Counted from the first letter of the stretch, positions 43,786 through 52,849 are shown. The stretch is 64,000 nucleotides of DNA from Nocardioides marmoriginsengisoli (GCF_003725695.1 NZ_RJSE01000007.1:186001-250000); one strand, 5' to 3'. The notes: generated from the letters alone by a model not told the origin. A program made the numbers and translations.

Positions 43786-45404
43786 CGGTGCACGAGACAG
43801 GGCAGCTGATCGAGACGGGGATCGACGTGGTGAGCCCGCTGGGCATGGTGGCGCGCGAGGCATCCAGCGTCGCGCCGTCCCCGCCCGGGCGGGAGGGCCT
43901 GCAGGTCGCGCTGGTGAGCAACGGGAAGGCGAACGCGACCGAGCTGCTGGACGCGGTCGCGCTCCGGTTGGCCGACCTGCTGCCCGGCCTCCGGGTGGTG
44001 CACTACCGCAAGCCGTCGGTGAGCGTGGCGCCCACGGACGAGGACCTCGAGCAGATCATCGCGACGGCCGATGCCGCGGTCGCCGCGATCGGGGACTGCG
44101 GCTCGTGCTCCTCGCGGACGATGCGGGACGCGATCGAGCTCGAGTGGAGCGGGGTCCCGTCGGTCGCGATCGTGGCCGACGCCCTGCTCGGACCGGTCGA
44201 GTTCATGCGCAAGCTGTCGGGGATGCCCGACTACCCGTTCTGCGTGACCGAGTTCCCGGTCGGCAACCTGACGCCCGAGGAGCTCGGCGAGCGTGCCCGG
44301 GTGCTGGCGCCGCGGATCGTCGAGCTGCTCTTCGAGGGGCGCCCGGACGGAGACTCCGCGCGGCCCCGGGGAGCCGTCGAGCCGGTGCCGGCCGTGCCGC
44401 CCGCCGACAGCACCCGGTCCTACCGCGGTCACGAACCCGCCCTCACCGACTTCTACCAGCAGGGCTGGACCGACGGCCTCCCGGTGGTGGTCCCGACCGT
44501 CGAGCGGGTCGAGGAGATGCTCGCCGGAGCGGGGCTGACCGGTGACGAGGTGATCTTCCAGGTGCCGACCCGCAACAGCCTGACGGTCACGACCCGGCTC
44601 GCGGCCGCCAACGCCGTGATGGCCGGCTGTGGCCCCGAGCACTTCCAGCTCGTGCTGGCCGCTGCTCGCGCGCTCGGCCGGCCGCAGTACAACCTGCACG
44701 GGCACACCGCCACCCTCTCCGGGGCTCAGCAGGTGATGGTGGTCAACGGACCGATCCGCCACCGCCTCGGAATCAACAGCGGCGAGGGTGCGCTCGGGCC
44801 GGGCACGCGCGCCAACAACGCCGTCGGGCGGGCGCTGCGGCTGATCATCCGCAACGGCTGCCGATCGGTGCACGGGCAGTTCGACCGGTCCACCTTCGGC
44901 CATCCCGGCCGGTTCTCCTGGTGCTTCGGCGAGGCCGAGGAGAAGAGCCCGTGGCCGTCCCTGGCTGTCGAGCTCGGCCAACCCGCCGGGACCGACACGG
45001 TCTCGCTCTTCGCCTCGGTCTGGCAGGCCTCGACGATCAGCCACACCCGGGACGCCGAGCAGCTGCTCGACGAGATCGGCCTCGGCGCCCGGACCGGCTG
45101 CCACGTGAACTGGCTGCACCAGGAGGTCGCGAACGACTCCAGCTTCTTCGCGGTCCGGCCGTTCGTCTTCGTCGTCGGCCACCAGCACGCCCAGGTCCTC
45201 GTCGACGGCGGGTACGACGACAAGCCCCGGCTCAGCGCCGCGATCTACGACCGGCTGGTCCGGCCCGACGACACCCTCCGGCCGGCCTCGATCGCCGACC
45301 CGGACAACGTCCGGATCGTCTACGTGCACGGCACCGGGATGCAGCAGACCTGGTTCTTCGCGCCGTTCCAGAGCCACGAGCTGACCCTGGAGCCGGTCGG
45401 ATGA
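43782..45404 (+). CDS. Fused CGSC (UGSC-family Cys homologue) and uncharacterised catabolic-cluster domain
   Basis: The 540-residue protein has two parts. Residues about 35-205 resemble the UGSC selenoprotein family: AIGDCGSCSSRTMRDAIELE, with Cys106 (codon TGC) where Sec stands in UGSC, and Cys109. Residues about 215-540 form another domain beginning FYQQGWTDGLPVVVPTVERV, with TRLAAANAVMAGCGPEHFQL and GINSGEGALGPGTRANNAVG; I know similar uncharacterised proteins next to ABC transporters but no activity. A thiol-redox or thiol-adduct chemistry role is inference. It overlaps the IclR gene by 4 bp and the CxxC gene by ATGA. Confidence 0.7.
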   Translation: MTVHETGQLIETGIDVVSPLGMVAREASSVAPSPPGREGLQVALVSNGKANATELLDAVALRLADLLPGLRVVHYRKPSVSVAPTDEDLEQIIATADAAVAAIGDCGSCSSRTMRDAIELEWSGVPSVAIVADALLGPVEFMRKLSGMPDYPFCVTEFPVGNLTPEELGERARVLAPRIVELLFEGRPDGDSARPRGAVEPVPAVPPADSTRSYRGHEPALTDFYQQGWTDGLPVVVPTVERVEEMLAGAGLTGDEVIFQVPTRNSLTVTTRLAAANAVMAGCGPEHFQLVLAAARALGRPQYNLHGHTATLSGAQQVMVVNGPIRHRLGINSGEGALGPGTRANNAVGRALRLIIRNGCRSVHGQFDRSTFGHPGRFSWCFGEAEEKSPWPSLAVELGQPAGTDTVSLFASVWQASTISHTRDAEQLLDEIGLGARTGCHVNWLHQEVANDSSFFAVRPFVFVVGHQHAQVLVDGGYDDKPRLSAAIYDRLVRPDDTLRPASIADPDNVRIVYVHGTGMQQTWFFAPFQSHELTLEPVG

Positions 45405-45655
45405 GCGCCGACGTCGCCCTGGTCGACGACGCGGTCCGCAGCATCGCCGACGCGTTCGCCGCCGACGGCTACCAGCTGAAGGTGCTGGCCGCCGATCCCG
45501 CGGTCAGCCTGCGCATCGACGCCCTCGGGGACGTCTGCGCCGACTGCCTGGTGCCCGAGCCGGTGCTCGTCGCGATGGTCAGCCAGGCCCTCGCCGAGAC
45601 GCCCGCGGCCGGCCGTCCGATCCAGATCCAGTACCCCGGGGAGGGAGTCCAGTGA
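45401..45655 (+). CDS. Small CxxC protein
   Basis: The 84-residue protein has a helix-strand pattern and one CxxC pair (Cys46, Cys49 in GDVCADCLVPEPVLVAMVSQ), somewhat like a NifU C-terminal or thiol-carrier fold. No firm family. ATG 45401 overlaps the preceding stop (ATGA), and the following GTG overlaps its own TGA. The position directly behind the CGSC protein suggests a redox or metal partner of that protein. Confidence 0.65.
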   Translation: MSADVALVDDAVRSIADAFAADGYQLKVLAADPAVSLRIDALGDVCADCLVPEPVLVAMVSQALAETPAAGRPIQIQYPGEGVQ

Positions 45656-46488
45656 CCACCACGCTGTCCCGTACGGCGGAGCGGACCGGCAGCGTCCAGG
45701 TCCGCGACGTGCGCCGGACCTTCGGTCGCGGCCGCAAACAGGTCGAGGCCTTGGGCCCGGTCGACCTGGACGTCCGCGCCGGGGAGTTCGTCTCGATCGT
45801 CGGGCCGTCCGGCTGCGGCAAGTCGACGTTGCTGCGCGCGATCGGCGGCCTGATCCGTCCGACCTCGGGACGGATCGAGCTCGACGTCGTCGGGGACCAT
45901 CCGCTGGCGATGATCTTCCAGGACTACGGCATCTACCCGTGGAAGCGCGTCCTGGACAACGTCCGCTTCGGCCTCGACATCCAGGGCGTGCCCCGCCGCG
46001 AGGGTGACCTCCGTGCCCGGGACTGGCTGGAGCGCCTCGGCCTCGGGGACTTCGCCGGCTCCTGGCCGCACGAGCTCTCCGGCGGCATGCGTCAGCGGGT
46101 CTCGATCGCGCGGGCGATGACCGCCGACCCGGAGATCCTGCTGATGGACGAGCCGTTCGCGGCGCTCGACGCCCAGCTGCGCGCCCTCCTCCAGGAGGAG
46201 CTGCTCCAGATCAGCCAGCGCGATCCGCGCACGGTGCTCTTCGTGACGCACAGCCTGGCGGAGGCGATCCTGCTCGCCGACCGGGTCGTCGTGATGAGCG
46301 CCCGCCCCGGCCGGATCCTGCTCGACCGGCAGGTGCCGTTCGGCCGCCCGCGCACCCCCGACATCCGTCGCTCGCCGGAGTTCGCCGAGCTCGAGGACGA
46401 GCTCTGGCAGACGTTGCGGGCGGAGGTCACCGAGCAGCTCGGGACCCAGCGCGAAGCCCTGGGAGGTGCCTCCGATGGCAGTCGTTGA
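45652..46488 (+). CDS. ABC transporter ATPase, SsuB/TauB type
   Basis: The 278-residue ATPase has Walker A GPSGCGKST, Q-loop FQDYGIYPWKRVLDNVRFGL (the PW of nitrate/sulfonate/taurine ATPases), signature LSGGMRQRVSIARA, Walker B ILLMDEPFAALD and switch His in VTHSLAEAILL. It energises the importer formed with the lipoprotein and the following permease. GTG 45652 overlaps the preceding stop. Confidence 0.92.
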   Translation: MTTTLSRTAERTGSVQVRDVRRTFGRGRKQVEALGPVDLDVRAGEFVSIVGPSGCGKSTLLRAIGGLIRPTSGRIELDVVGDHPLAMIFQDYGIYPWKRVLDNVRFGLDIQGVPRREGDLRARDWLERLGLGDFAGSWPHELSGGMRQRVSIARAMTADPEILLMDEPFAALDAQLRALLQEELLQISQRDPRTVLFVTHSLAEAILLADRVVVMSARPGRILLDRQVPFGRPRTPDIRRSPEFAELEDELWQTLRAEVTEQLGTQREALGGASDGSR

Positions 46489-47356
46489 CCAGGCCAGTCC
46501 GACCTCGACGCCGGCCCGCGGCCGCACCATCGTGCGGCAGCCGAGCCGCGCCGAGCTGGACCCGGAGCGCACCCACCGACGGCGCCGCCTCCTCGAGACC
46601 GCGCTCGCGATCGGCGTCCCGGTCTGCCTGCTGCTGCTCTGGCAGGCCGCTTCCGCATGGAACTGGATCGACGGCCGGCTCTACCCGGCGCCGACCGAGA
46701 TCGGCCGGCGCGGCTGGGACCTGATCACCGAGGGCACCCTGTGGCACGACCTGTTCAGCACGTCGCGGAGGGTCCTTCTCGGGTGGGCCCTCGGCAGTGC
46801 TGCGGGCGCGGTCCTCGGAGTCCTGATGGGGTCGTCCTCGCTGCTGCGCAAGGCGCTCGAGCCGACCCTCGACGCCCTGTACGTCGTCCCCAAGCTCGCG
46901 CTGCTGCCGATCCTGTTCAACATCTTCGGCCTCGGCGAGGGCTCGCAGATCGCCCTGGTCGCGATCACGGTGTTCTTCTTCGTCTGGATCGCCACGATGG
47001 CCGCGATCATGTCGGTGCCCGAGGGCTACCGCGACGGCGGCCACGTCTTCGGGGCGGGCCGGTGGCAGATGTTCCGGCACGTGGTCTTCCCGGCGGCCGC
47101 ACCGCAGATGATGGTCGGGGCGCGAGTCGCCGCCGGTGTCGCGGTGCTGGTGATCGTCGCGGCCGAGTTCCTGGTCGGCGAGGACGGTCTCGGCTACCTG
47201 ATCTTCAGCTCGCGGAACCTCTTCATCAACGACGCGATGTTCGTCGGCATCGTGGTGGTGGCCCTGCTCGGCGTCCTCTTCGCGCAGGTGCTCCGCCTGC
47301 TCGAACGGGTACTGCTGCCCTGGGTCGACCACCGTGACGGAGGCTCCGGGCAGTGA
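46475..47356 (+). CDS. ABC transporter permease, SsuC/TauC type
   Basis: The 293-residue protein has about six membrane helices (about 40-285) and the EAA loop region (PEGYRDGGHVFGAGRWQMFR, VFPAAAPQMMVGARVA), typical of BPD_transp_1 permeases for sulfonate, nitrate or taurine-like solutes. ATG 46475 has GGGAGG about 9 bases upstream; GTG 46466 is alternative. It overlaps the ATPase gene slightly. Confidence 0.92.
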   Translation: MAVVDQASPTSTPARGRTIVRQPSRAELDPERTHRRRRLLETALAIGVPVCLLLLWQAASAWNWIDGRLYPAPTEIGRRGWDLITEGTLWHDLFSTSRRVLLGWALGSAAGAVLGVLMGSSSLLRKALEPTLDALYVVPKLALLPILFNIFGLGEGSQIALVAITVFFFVWIATMAAIMSVPEGYRDGGHVFGAGRWQMFRHVVFPAAAPQMMVGARVAAGVAVLVIVAAEFLVGEDGLGYLIFSSRNLFINDAMFVGIVVVALLGVLFAQVLRLLERVLLPWVDHRDGGSGQ

Positions 47357-49449
47357 CCCTCGACCACTTCTTCCGACCACGCTCCGTCGCCGTGGTCGGA
47401 GCCTCGGACACGCCCGGACGACCGGCGGTGATGAACTGGCGGATGCTCCGTCGCTGGGCTGAGGCGGTCGGCGCCGACATCCATCCGGTCAACCCGAACC
47501 GCGAGACCGTGGACGGGATCCGCTGCGTTCCCGACCTCGACGCGCTCGACGCCCCGGTGGACGTGGTGGCCGTGCTGGCGCCGGATCCCGAGGAGAGCGT
47601 GCTCGCGGCCGGACGCAACGGGGCGGGCTTCGTCGTCGTCTTCAGCGCCGGGTACGCCGAGACCGGTCCGGACGGGGCGGCGGCCCAGGAACGGCTGGCC
47701 GAGCTGGCCCGGAAGGCCGGCGTACGACTGCTCGGTCCGAACACGAACCTGAACGCCTTCGAGCTCTTCCGGACCGATCTCGACGGGCCGAGCATCGCGT
47801 TGATCTCGCAGAGCGGCCACCAGGGCCGGCCGCTCTTCCTGCTCCAGGAGAACAACGTCGCGGTGTCGCACTGGGCACCGACCGGCAACGAGGCCGACCT
47901 GGAGTTTGCCGACTTCGCGCACTGGTTCGCCGGGCGCCCCGAGATCGGTGCGATCGCCGCCTACGTCGAGGGCTTCAAGAGCGGCGAGTCGCTGGCCGCG
48001 GCTGCACGTCGCTGCACCGAGACCGACACCCCGCTGGTGCTCGTCAAGGTCGGCCGTTCCGAGGTCGGAGCCCGTGCGGCCGGCAGCCACACCGGCAAGC
48101 TCGGCGGTTCGGACCGGGTCGCCGAGGGGTTCTTCCGTCAGCACGGCATCATCCGCGTCGACGCGCTCGACCAGCTCGGCGACACCGCGACAATGCTCGC
48201 GCGAGCCACCGCGCCCCGCAGCGACGGGGTGGCGATCTACTCGATCTCCGGCGGCACCAATGCGCACCTGGCGGACCTCTGCGCGGACGCCGGGCTGCGG
48301 CTGGCGCAGCTGTCGGAGGAGACCGTGCGGCTGCTGCGCCAGTGGATCCCGGACTACCTCGAGGTCGCGAACCCGGTCGACTGCGGCGGTCACCCGGTCG
48401 GCGACGAGCGCGGCATCCAGATCCTCGACGCGCTGGCGGCCGATCCCGACGTCGGCGTCCTGGTCTGCGCGATCGCGGGGCCGTTCGCCCCGCTCAGCGA
48501 TCTCCTGGTGGCCGACCTGGTCGCGCTGGCGGACCGGGTCGAGATCCCGGTCTGCGTGATCTGGGGCTCGCCGGTCGGCACCGAGCCGGCGCTGCGCGAC
48601 GTGCTCTACGGCTCGTCCCGGGTGGTCACCTTCCGGACCTCCGGCAACTGCGTCCGGGCGCTGGTCGCCTGGCGGGACTGGCACCACCACCGTGTCCGGT
48701 ACGCCGGCACCGCGCAGCCTGCGCACGCCCCGGCTCGTCCGGAGGCACCCGGGCCGACCACCCGGCGGGTGCTCTCCGAGCACGCCTCGAAGGCCCTGGT
48801 CGCGGCAGCCGGGATCCCGGTACCGCGCGAGGTGCTGGCCCGGAGCGCCGACGAGGCGGTGGCCGCCGCCGCTAGCCTCGGTGGACCGGTCGTCCTCAAG
48901 GGGTGCGCCGAGGGGCTGGCGCACAAGAGCGAGCTCGGCCTGGTCCGCCTCGGCATCGCCGGTGCCGAGGAGCTGCGTGCCGAGGCGATCCGGATGAACG
49001 CCGTGCTCGCCGACGGGTACGCCGGCCCGGACACAGGGCTCCTGGTCGCCGCGCAGGTCGACGGCGGTGTCGAGCTGGCGATCGGCCTGGTCCGGGACCC
49101 GGTCTTCGGGGCCGCGGTGATGGTCGCGGCCGGTGGTGTGCTGATCGAGCTGGTCGACGACGTCGCCTTCCGGGTCGCGCCGTTCGGCCGCGACGATGCC
49201 GCCGCGATGGTCGACGAGCTGCGCAGCGCCGTCCTGCTGCACGGGCACCGCGGGTCCGCTGCCGTCGACGTGGAGGCGTTGCTCGACGCGATCATGGCGG
49301 TGCAGGCGCTCGCCGGCGACCGCCCCGACCTGGTCGAGCTGGACCTCAACCCGGTGCTGGTGCGTGCCGAGGGCGTGGTCGCGCTCGACGCGGTGGCGAC
49401 GGTCGCCGAGCCGGTCGCGCGGACGACCCCGGCGGAGGCGCGCCGATGA
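47353..49449 (+). CDS. NDP-forming acyl-CoA synthetase (fused alpha and beta)
   Basis: The 698-residue protein has an N-terminal CoA-binding domain (FFRPRSVAVVGASDTPGRPA), two succinyl-CoA-ligase-like flavodoxin domains (ALISQSGHQGRPLFLLQENN; RAAGSHTGKLGGSDRVAEGF) and a C-terminal ATP-grasp domain (about 470-690, LGGPVVLKGCAEGLAHKSEL and LDLNPVLV). It should form or cleave an acyl-CoA with nucleotide diphosphate and phosphate. GTG 47353 overlaps the permease stop, and the end overlaps the CoA-transferase ATG. It probably activates the imported acid or recovers energy at pathway end. Confidence 0.87.
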   Translation: MTLDHFFRPRSVAVVGASDTPGRPAVMNWRMLRRWAEAVGADIHPVNPNRETVDGIRCVPDLDALDAPVDVVAVLAPDPEESVLAAGRNGAGFVVVFSAGYAETGPDGAAAQERLAELARKAGVRLLGPNTNLNAFELFRTDLDGPSIALISQSGHQGRPLFLLQENNVAVSHWAPTGNEADLEFADFAHWFAGRPEIGAIAAYVEGFKSGESLAAAARRCTETDTPLVLVKVGRSEVGARAAGSHTGKLGGSDRVAEGFFRQHGIIRVDALDQLGDTATMLARATAPRSDGVAIYSISGGTNAHLADLCADAGLRLAQLSEETVRLLRQWIPDYLEVANPVDCGGHPVGDERGIQILDALAADPDVGVLVCAIAGPFAPLSDLLVADLVALADRVEIPVCVIWGSPVGTEPALRDVLYGSSRVVTFRTSGNCVRALVAWRDWHHHRVRYAGTAQPAHAPARPEAPGPTTRRVLSEHASKALVAAAGIPVPREVLARSADEAVAAAASLGGPVVLKGCAEGLAHKSELGLVRLGIAGAEELRAEAIRMNAVLADGYAGPDTGLLVAAQVDGGVELAIGLVRDPVFGAAVMVAAGGVLIELVDDVAFRVAPFGRDDAAAMVDELRSAVLLHGHRGSAAVDVEALLDAIMAVQALAGDRPDLVELDLNPVLVRAEGVVALDAVATVAEPVARTTPAEARR

Positions 49450-50684
49450 GCGCGGTGCTGGCCACCAGTGTGGACCCGGCGGCGCTCCGCGGACCGCTCA
49501 GCGGCCTTCGCGTCCTCGCCGTCGAGGGCATGCAGGCGCTGCCGTACGCGACCCAGCTGCTCGCCCGGCTCGGCGCCGACGTGATCAAGATCGAGCGACC
49601 CGGGACCGGGGACACCGGGCGGGCCTCCACCCCGGGCATCACCGACCCCGAGGACCGGTGGGTCGGGGCGACGTACCTGCGCAACAACCTGAACAAGCGC
49701 AGCCTCGCCCTGGACCTCCAGTCCGAACGCGGGCGCGAGCTGTTCCTCGAGCTCGCCGGCCGGGTGGACGTCGTCGCGGAGAACCTGCGCCCCGGCGCGC
49801 TGGAGCGGCTCGGCCTCGGGCCGGCGGCGTTGTGCGACCGGCTTCCCGGACTGGTCTACCTCTCGGTCTCCGGGTTCGGCGCGGACCCGGCGTCGCCGTA
49901 CCGGTTGCGGCCGGCGTACGCCCCGGTGGTCGAGGCGATGTCCGGGATCTACGACTACGCGGCCGCCGACGGGAGGCCGCCGCGGGTCAGCCCGATGGGC
50001 GGCGTCGGCGACATCGGGGCCGGGCTGTTCGCGGTCGTCGGCGTCCTTGCGGCGCTGCGCGAGCGGGACCGGACCGGAGCAGGCGGCGTGGTGGACGTGG
50101 CGATGTTCGACTCGATCGTCGCGATCACCGACATCGTCACGAACTTCTGGTCGCTGGGTCTCGAGGGCGGTGGACCCGAGCTGATCTCGCAGTCGTGCCG
50201 CGCGGTCGACGGCTGGTTCGTGATCCAGGTCGGCCGGGAGCAGCAGTTCGCCGCGCTCGCTCGTGCGGTCGGCCGCCCGGAGTGGCTCGAGGACCCGCGC
50301 CTGGCCGACCGGAGCGGCTGGGTCCGGTACTTCGAGGACCTGCTGCGACCGGCGATCGAGCACTGGGCCGCGGAGCTCACCCGGGCGCAGGCCTGCGCGC
50401 TCCTCTCCGAGGTGGGCGTCGCGTCGGGGCCGTGCCTGCGGGCCGACGAGGTTGCTGACGACGAGCACCTCCGGGTGCGGGACATGCATGCGTCGTACCG
50501 GCACCCGGGTGAGGACCGGCCGGTCCTCGTCCCCGGCAACCCGATCAAGTACGACGGCTTCGCGCCGGAGCCCGACGCCCGGGTGCCGTGGCTCGGCGAG
50601 CACACCGACCACCTGCTGCGGACCGAGCTCGGCCTGACCGAGGACGAGCTGGTCGCGCTGCGCGACGAAGGAGTCATCGGATGA
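49446..50684 (+). CDS. Class III (CaiB/BaiF) CoA-transferase, catalytic type
   Basis: The 412-residue class III CoA-transferase has the N-terminal LLARLGADVIKIERPGTGDT, KRSLALDL, and the catalytic-Asp region GVGDIGAGLFAVVGVLAALR with Asp189. It would move CoA between carboxylates through an aspartyl-CoA intermediate. ATG 49446 overlaps the preceding stop (ATGA) and its end overlaps the next ATG. A second, Asp-lacking paralogue follows two genes later, which suggests a heteromeric enzyme. Confidence 0.88.
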   Translation: MSAVLATSVDPAALRGPLSGLRVLAVEGMQALPYATQLLARLGADVIKIERPGTGDTGRASTPGITDPEDRWVGATYLRNNLNKRSLALDLQSERGRELFLELAGRVDVVAENLRPGALERLGLGPAALCDRLPGLVYLSVSGFGADPASPYRLRPAYAPVVEAMSGIYDYAAADGRPPRVSPMGGVGDIGAGLFAVVGVLAALRERDRTGAGGVVDVAMFDSIVAITDIVTNFWSLGLEGGGPELISQSCRAVDGWFVIQVGREQQFAALARAVGRPEWLEDPRLADRSGWVRYFEDLLRPAIEHWAAELTRAQACALLSEVGVASGPCLRADEVADDEHLRVRDMHASYRHPGEDRPVLVPGNPIKYDGFAPEPDARVPWLGEHTDHLLRTELGLTEDELVALRDEGVIG

Positions 50685-51205
50685 CGACCGTCCTGGAGGA
50701 TCACGGTTTCCCGTACGACGTCGAGCTGTTCGAGGAGGACGGCCCGGTCCTGATCGAGCGCGGGCAGGTGCAGACGCTGTGCGCTGCCGTCGAGAACGGG
50801 AACCCGCTGTTCTGGGACGACGAGGTCGCGGCCGGGCTGACCGGCGGCCCGGTCGCCCCGCTGACGATGCTGTCGGCCTGGTTCCGCCCGCACCACTGGG
50901 AGCCGGGTGCCGCGGAACCGCTCGTCCCGCTGGCGCTGCACTTCGCGCTGAAGGAGCGGCTCGGGCTGCCGGAGTCGGTGGTCGCCGCCAACACCCTGAC
51001 CTTCCACGACCCGGTCCGTCCGGGGGACCGGTTGCGCACCTGCCAGGTGCTCAAGTCGGTCAGCGACGTCAAGCGCACCCAGCTCGGCCAGGGCCGGTTC
51101 TGGGTGATCGAGGTGCGCTACCGCAACCAGGACGACGCCCTGGTCGGCACGGACACCTACACGATGTTCAGCTACCGGACGCCGACCGGAGCCGACCATG
51201 ACTGA
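50681..51205 (+). CDS. MaoC-like / FAS1-type dehydratase, N-terminal half
   Basis: The 174-residue hot-dog protein resembles the MaoC-N (FAS1-like) half of split enoyl-CoA hydratases: AAVENGNPLFWDDEVAAGLT with GGPVAPLTMLSAWFRPHHW, then VVAANTLTFHDPVRPGDRLR. In ChsH1/H2 or HtdXY-like enzymes this half supports a catalytic partner. It precedes and overlaps the second MaoC gene by 8 bp, so the two probably form a heterodimeric hydratase. Confidence 0.82.
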   Translation: MTTVLEDHGFPYDVELFEEDGPVLIERGQVQTLCAAVENGNPLFWDDEVAAGLTGGPVAPLTMLSAWFRPHHWEPGAAEPLVPLALHFALKERLGLPESVVAANTLTFHDPVRPGDRLRTCQVLKSVSDVKRTQLGQGRFWVIEVRYRNQDDALVGTDTYTMFSYRTPTGADHD

Positions 51206-51671
51206 CCTGTACGCCGGCCAGGTGAGCGTCGAGGACCGGCTGCCCGAGCTGCGCCACCAGGTCACCGCCAGCACGGTCGTCCTCGGCGCGCTGGCGACCC
51301 GGGACTGGCGGCCGATGCACCACGACCGCGACTTCGCGATCCACCACAACGGCATCCGCGACATCTTCCTGAACACCCCGAGCCAGGCGGCCTGGTTCGA
51401 GCGCTACCTGACCGACTGGACGGGACCGCGCGGACGCTTGGCCCGGCTCACCTTCGCGATGAAGGACTCGGTCTTCCCCGGGGACCTGATGACGTTGAGC
51501 GGGCGGGTGACAGGTCTTGCCACCGACCCGGTCGGGTGCGCCTGGGCCGAGGTGGAGCTCGCACTCTCGGTGTCGGGAGCGGTGCGCACGAGTGCCAGCG
51601 CGCGGATCGCGTTGCCGGTCGACCGGTCCGACAACCCGTGGGCACGGCGCGGGGAGCGGTGGTGTCCATGA
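51198..51671 (+). CDS. MaoC-like hydratase, catalytic half
   Basis: The 157-residue hot-dog protein has the hydratase-type region RDWRPMHHDRDFAIHHNGIR with Asp and His near the expected catalytic positions, and VFPGDLMTLSGRV. With the previous gene it should hydrate a trans-enoyl-CoA. The stop overlaps the next ATG. Confidence 0.82.
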   Translation: MTDLYAGQVSVEDRLPELRHQVTASTVVLGALATRDWRPMHHDRDFAIHHNGIRDIFLNTPSQAAWFERYLTDWTGPRGRLARLTFAMKDSVFPGDLMTLSGRVTGLATDPVGCAWAEVELALSVSGAVRTSASARIALPVDRSDNPWARRGERWCP

Positions 51672-52849
51672 GTGCCGGCCTCCTCGCCGGCGTACGGGTT
51701 CTGGAGAGCTCGCTCCTCGAGCCGGCCGCCCTCGGGATGCTCCTCGCGGAGCTGGGCGCCGACGTGATCAAGGTCGAGCCTCCCGGCGGTGACTACGTCC
51801 GGGAGATGGCGTGGCCGATCGTCGAGGGGGTCTCGCTGCTGCACTGGCACGTGAACCGCGGCAAGCGCAGCGTCGAGCTCGACCTGCGCACCCCCGAGGC
51901 CGTCGAGACCTACCTCTCCCTGGTGGAACGCAGCGACGTGGTGATCGAGGCGATGCGTCCGGGCGCGCTCGACCGACGAGGCATCACCCGGGAGGTCCTC
52001 TTCGAGCGCAATCCGTCGCTGGTGATCTGCCGGGTCTCCGGCTGGGGAGCCAGCGGCCCGAACCGGGACCTTCCCGCGCACGGCATCGGCTTCGACGCCT
52101 GGGCCGGACTCGCACCGCCGCAGACGGGTGCCGACGGCTTCGTCCGGATCCCCGAGCACACCACGGTCGGCATCCGGGTCACGCCCGTCTGGGGAGCGTT
52201 CGCGGTCAGCGCCGCCCTGCAACGCGCGGCCCGCACCGGTCAGGGGGCCGAGCTCGACCTCGCCCAGGGAGACGTCGCCGCAGCCACCAACTGGTACGCC
52301 GTCGAAGGAATGCGCGCGTACCTACGCCCCGAGTCCGAGGTCACCGGCAACCCGGCCGACGGTGGCGAGCGCCGCGCTCCCGGCACCGCGGGGATGTCCG
52401 AGTCGGTGCGCTACCAGTACTACCGCTCGTCCGACGGGCACGTGCTGCTGATGGCGTCCGAGCAGGAGTTCTGGCGCAACTTCTGCGTCGCGGTCGACCG
52501 TGCCGACCTCTACGAACGCCACCCCGGACGCCGGTACGCCGACCACGCCCGAGGTGATGTCGGCCTCCAGCGCGAGCTGCAGGAAGTTTTCGAGAGCCGG
52601 ACCACCGCCGAGTGGGTCGCCCTCGGCGCCGCCGCCGACTGCCCGATCGCCGCTGTCAACGACGCACTGTCCCTCGCCGAGGACGCCCACTTCCAGGACC
52701 GGTTCGACTGGCTCCCGTCGGAGCGGATGGGGGCCGACCTGCTCTCCAACCCGATCCACGTGCTGGGTGAGGAGGCGCCGGAGGTCCGGGTCGCGCCGGG
52801 AGTCGGTCAGCACACCGACGAAGTCCTCGCCGAACTGCGCCTGACCTAA
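51668..52849 (+). CDS. Class III CoA-transferase paralogue lacking the catalytic Asp
   Basis: The 393-residue protein keeps the family N-terminus (ESSLLEPAALGMLLAELGAD, VIKVEPPGGDYVREM) and KRSVELDLRTP. In the segment aligned to the catalytic loop of the other paralogue (VGIRVTPVWGAFAVSAALQ), Ile169 stands where Asp189 does in that one. It may be a non-catalytic subunit, as BbsE is in BbsEF, or a different catalyst. ATG 51668 overlaps the MaoC stop. It is the last gene of the operon. Confidence 0.8.
   Translation: MSAGLLAGVRVLESSLLEPAALGMLLAELGADVIKVEPPGGDYVREMAWPIVEGVSLLHWHVNRGKRSVELDLRTPEAVETYLSLVERSDVVIEAMRPGALDRRGITREVLFERNPSLVICRVSGWGASGPNRDLPAHGIGFDAWAGLAPPQTGADGFVRIPEHTTVGIRVTPVWGAFAVSAALQRAARTGQGAELDLAQGDVAAATNWYAVEGMRAYLRPESEVTGNPADGGERRAPGTAGMSESVRYQYYRSSDGHVLLMASEQEFWRNFCVAVDRADLYERHPGRRYADHARGDVGLQRELQEVFESRTTAEWVALGAAADCPIAAVNDALSLAEDAHFQDRFDWLPSERMGADLLSNPIHVLGEEAPEVRVAPGVGQHTDEVLAELRLT

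Noticed and set aside
44097-44108. Selenocysteine in the CGSC motif
   Set aside because: Both Cys codons are TGC, not TGA, so no recoding is needed; it is the Cys form of the family.
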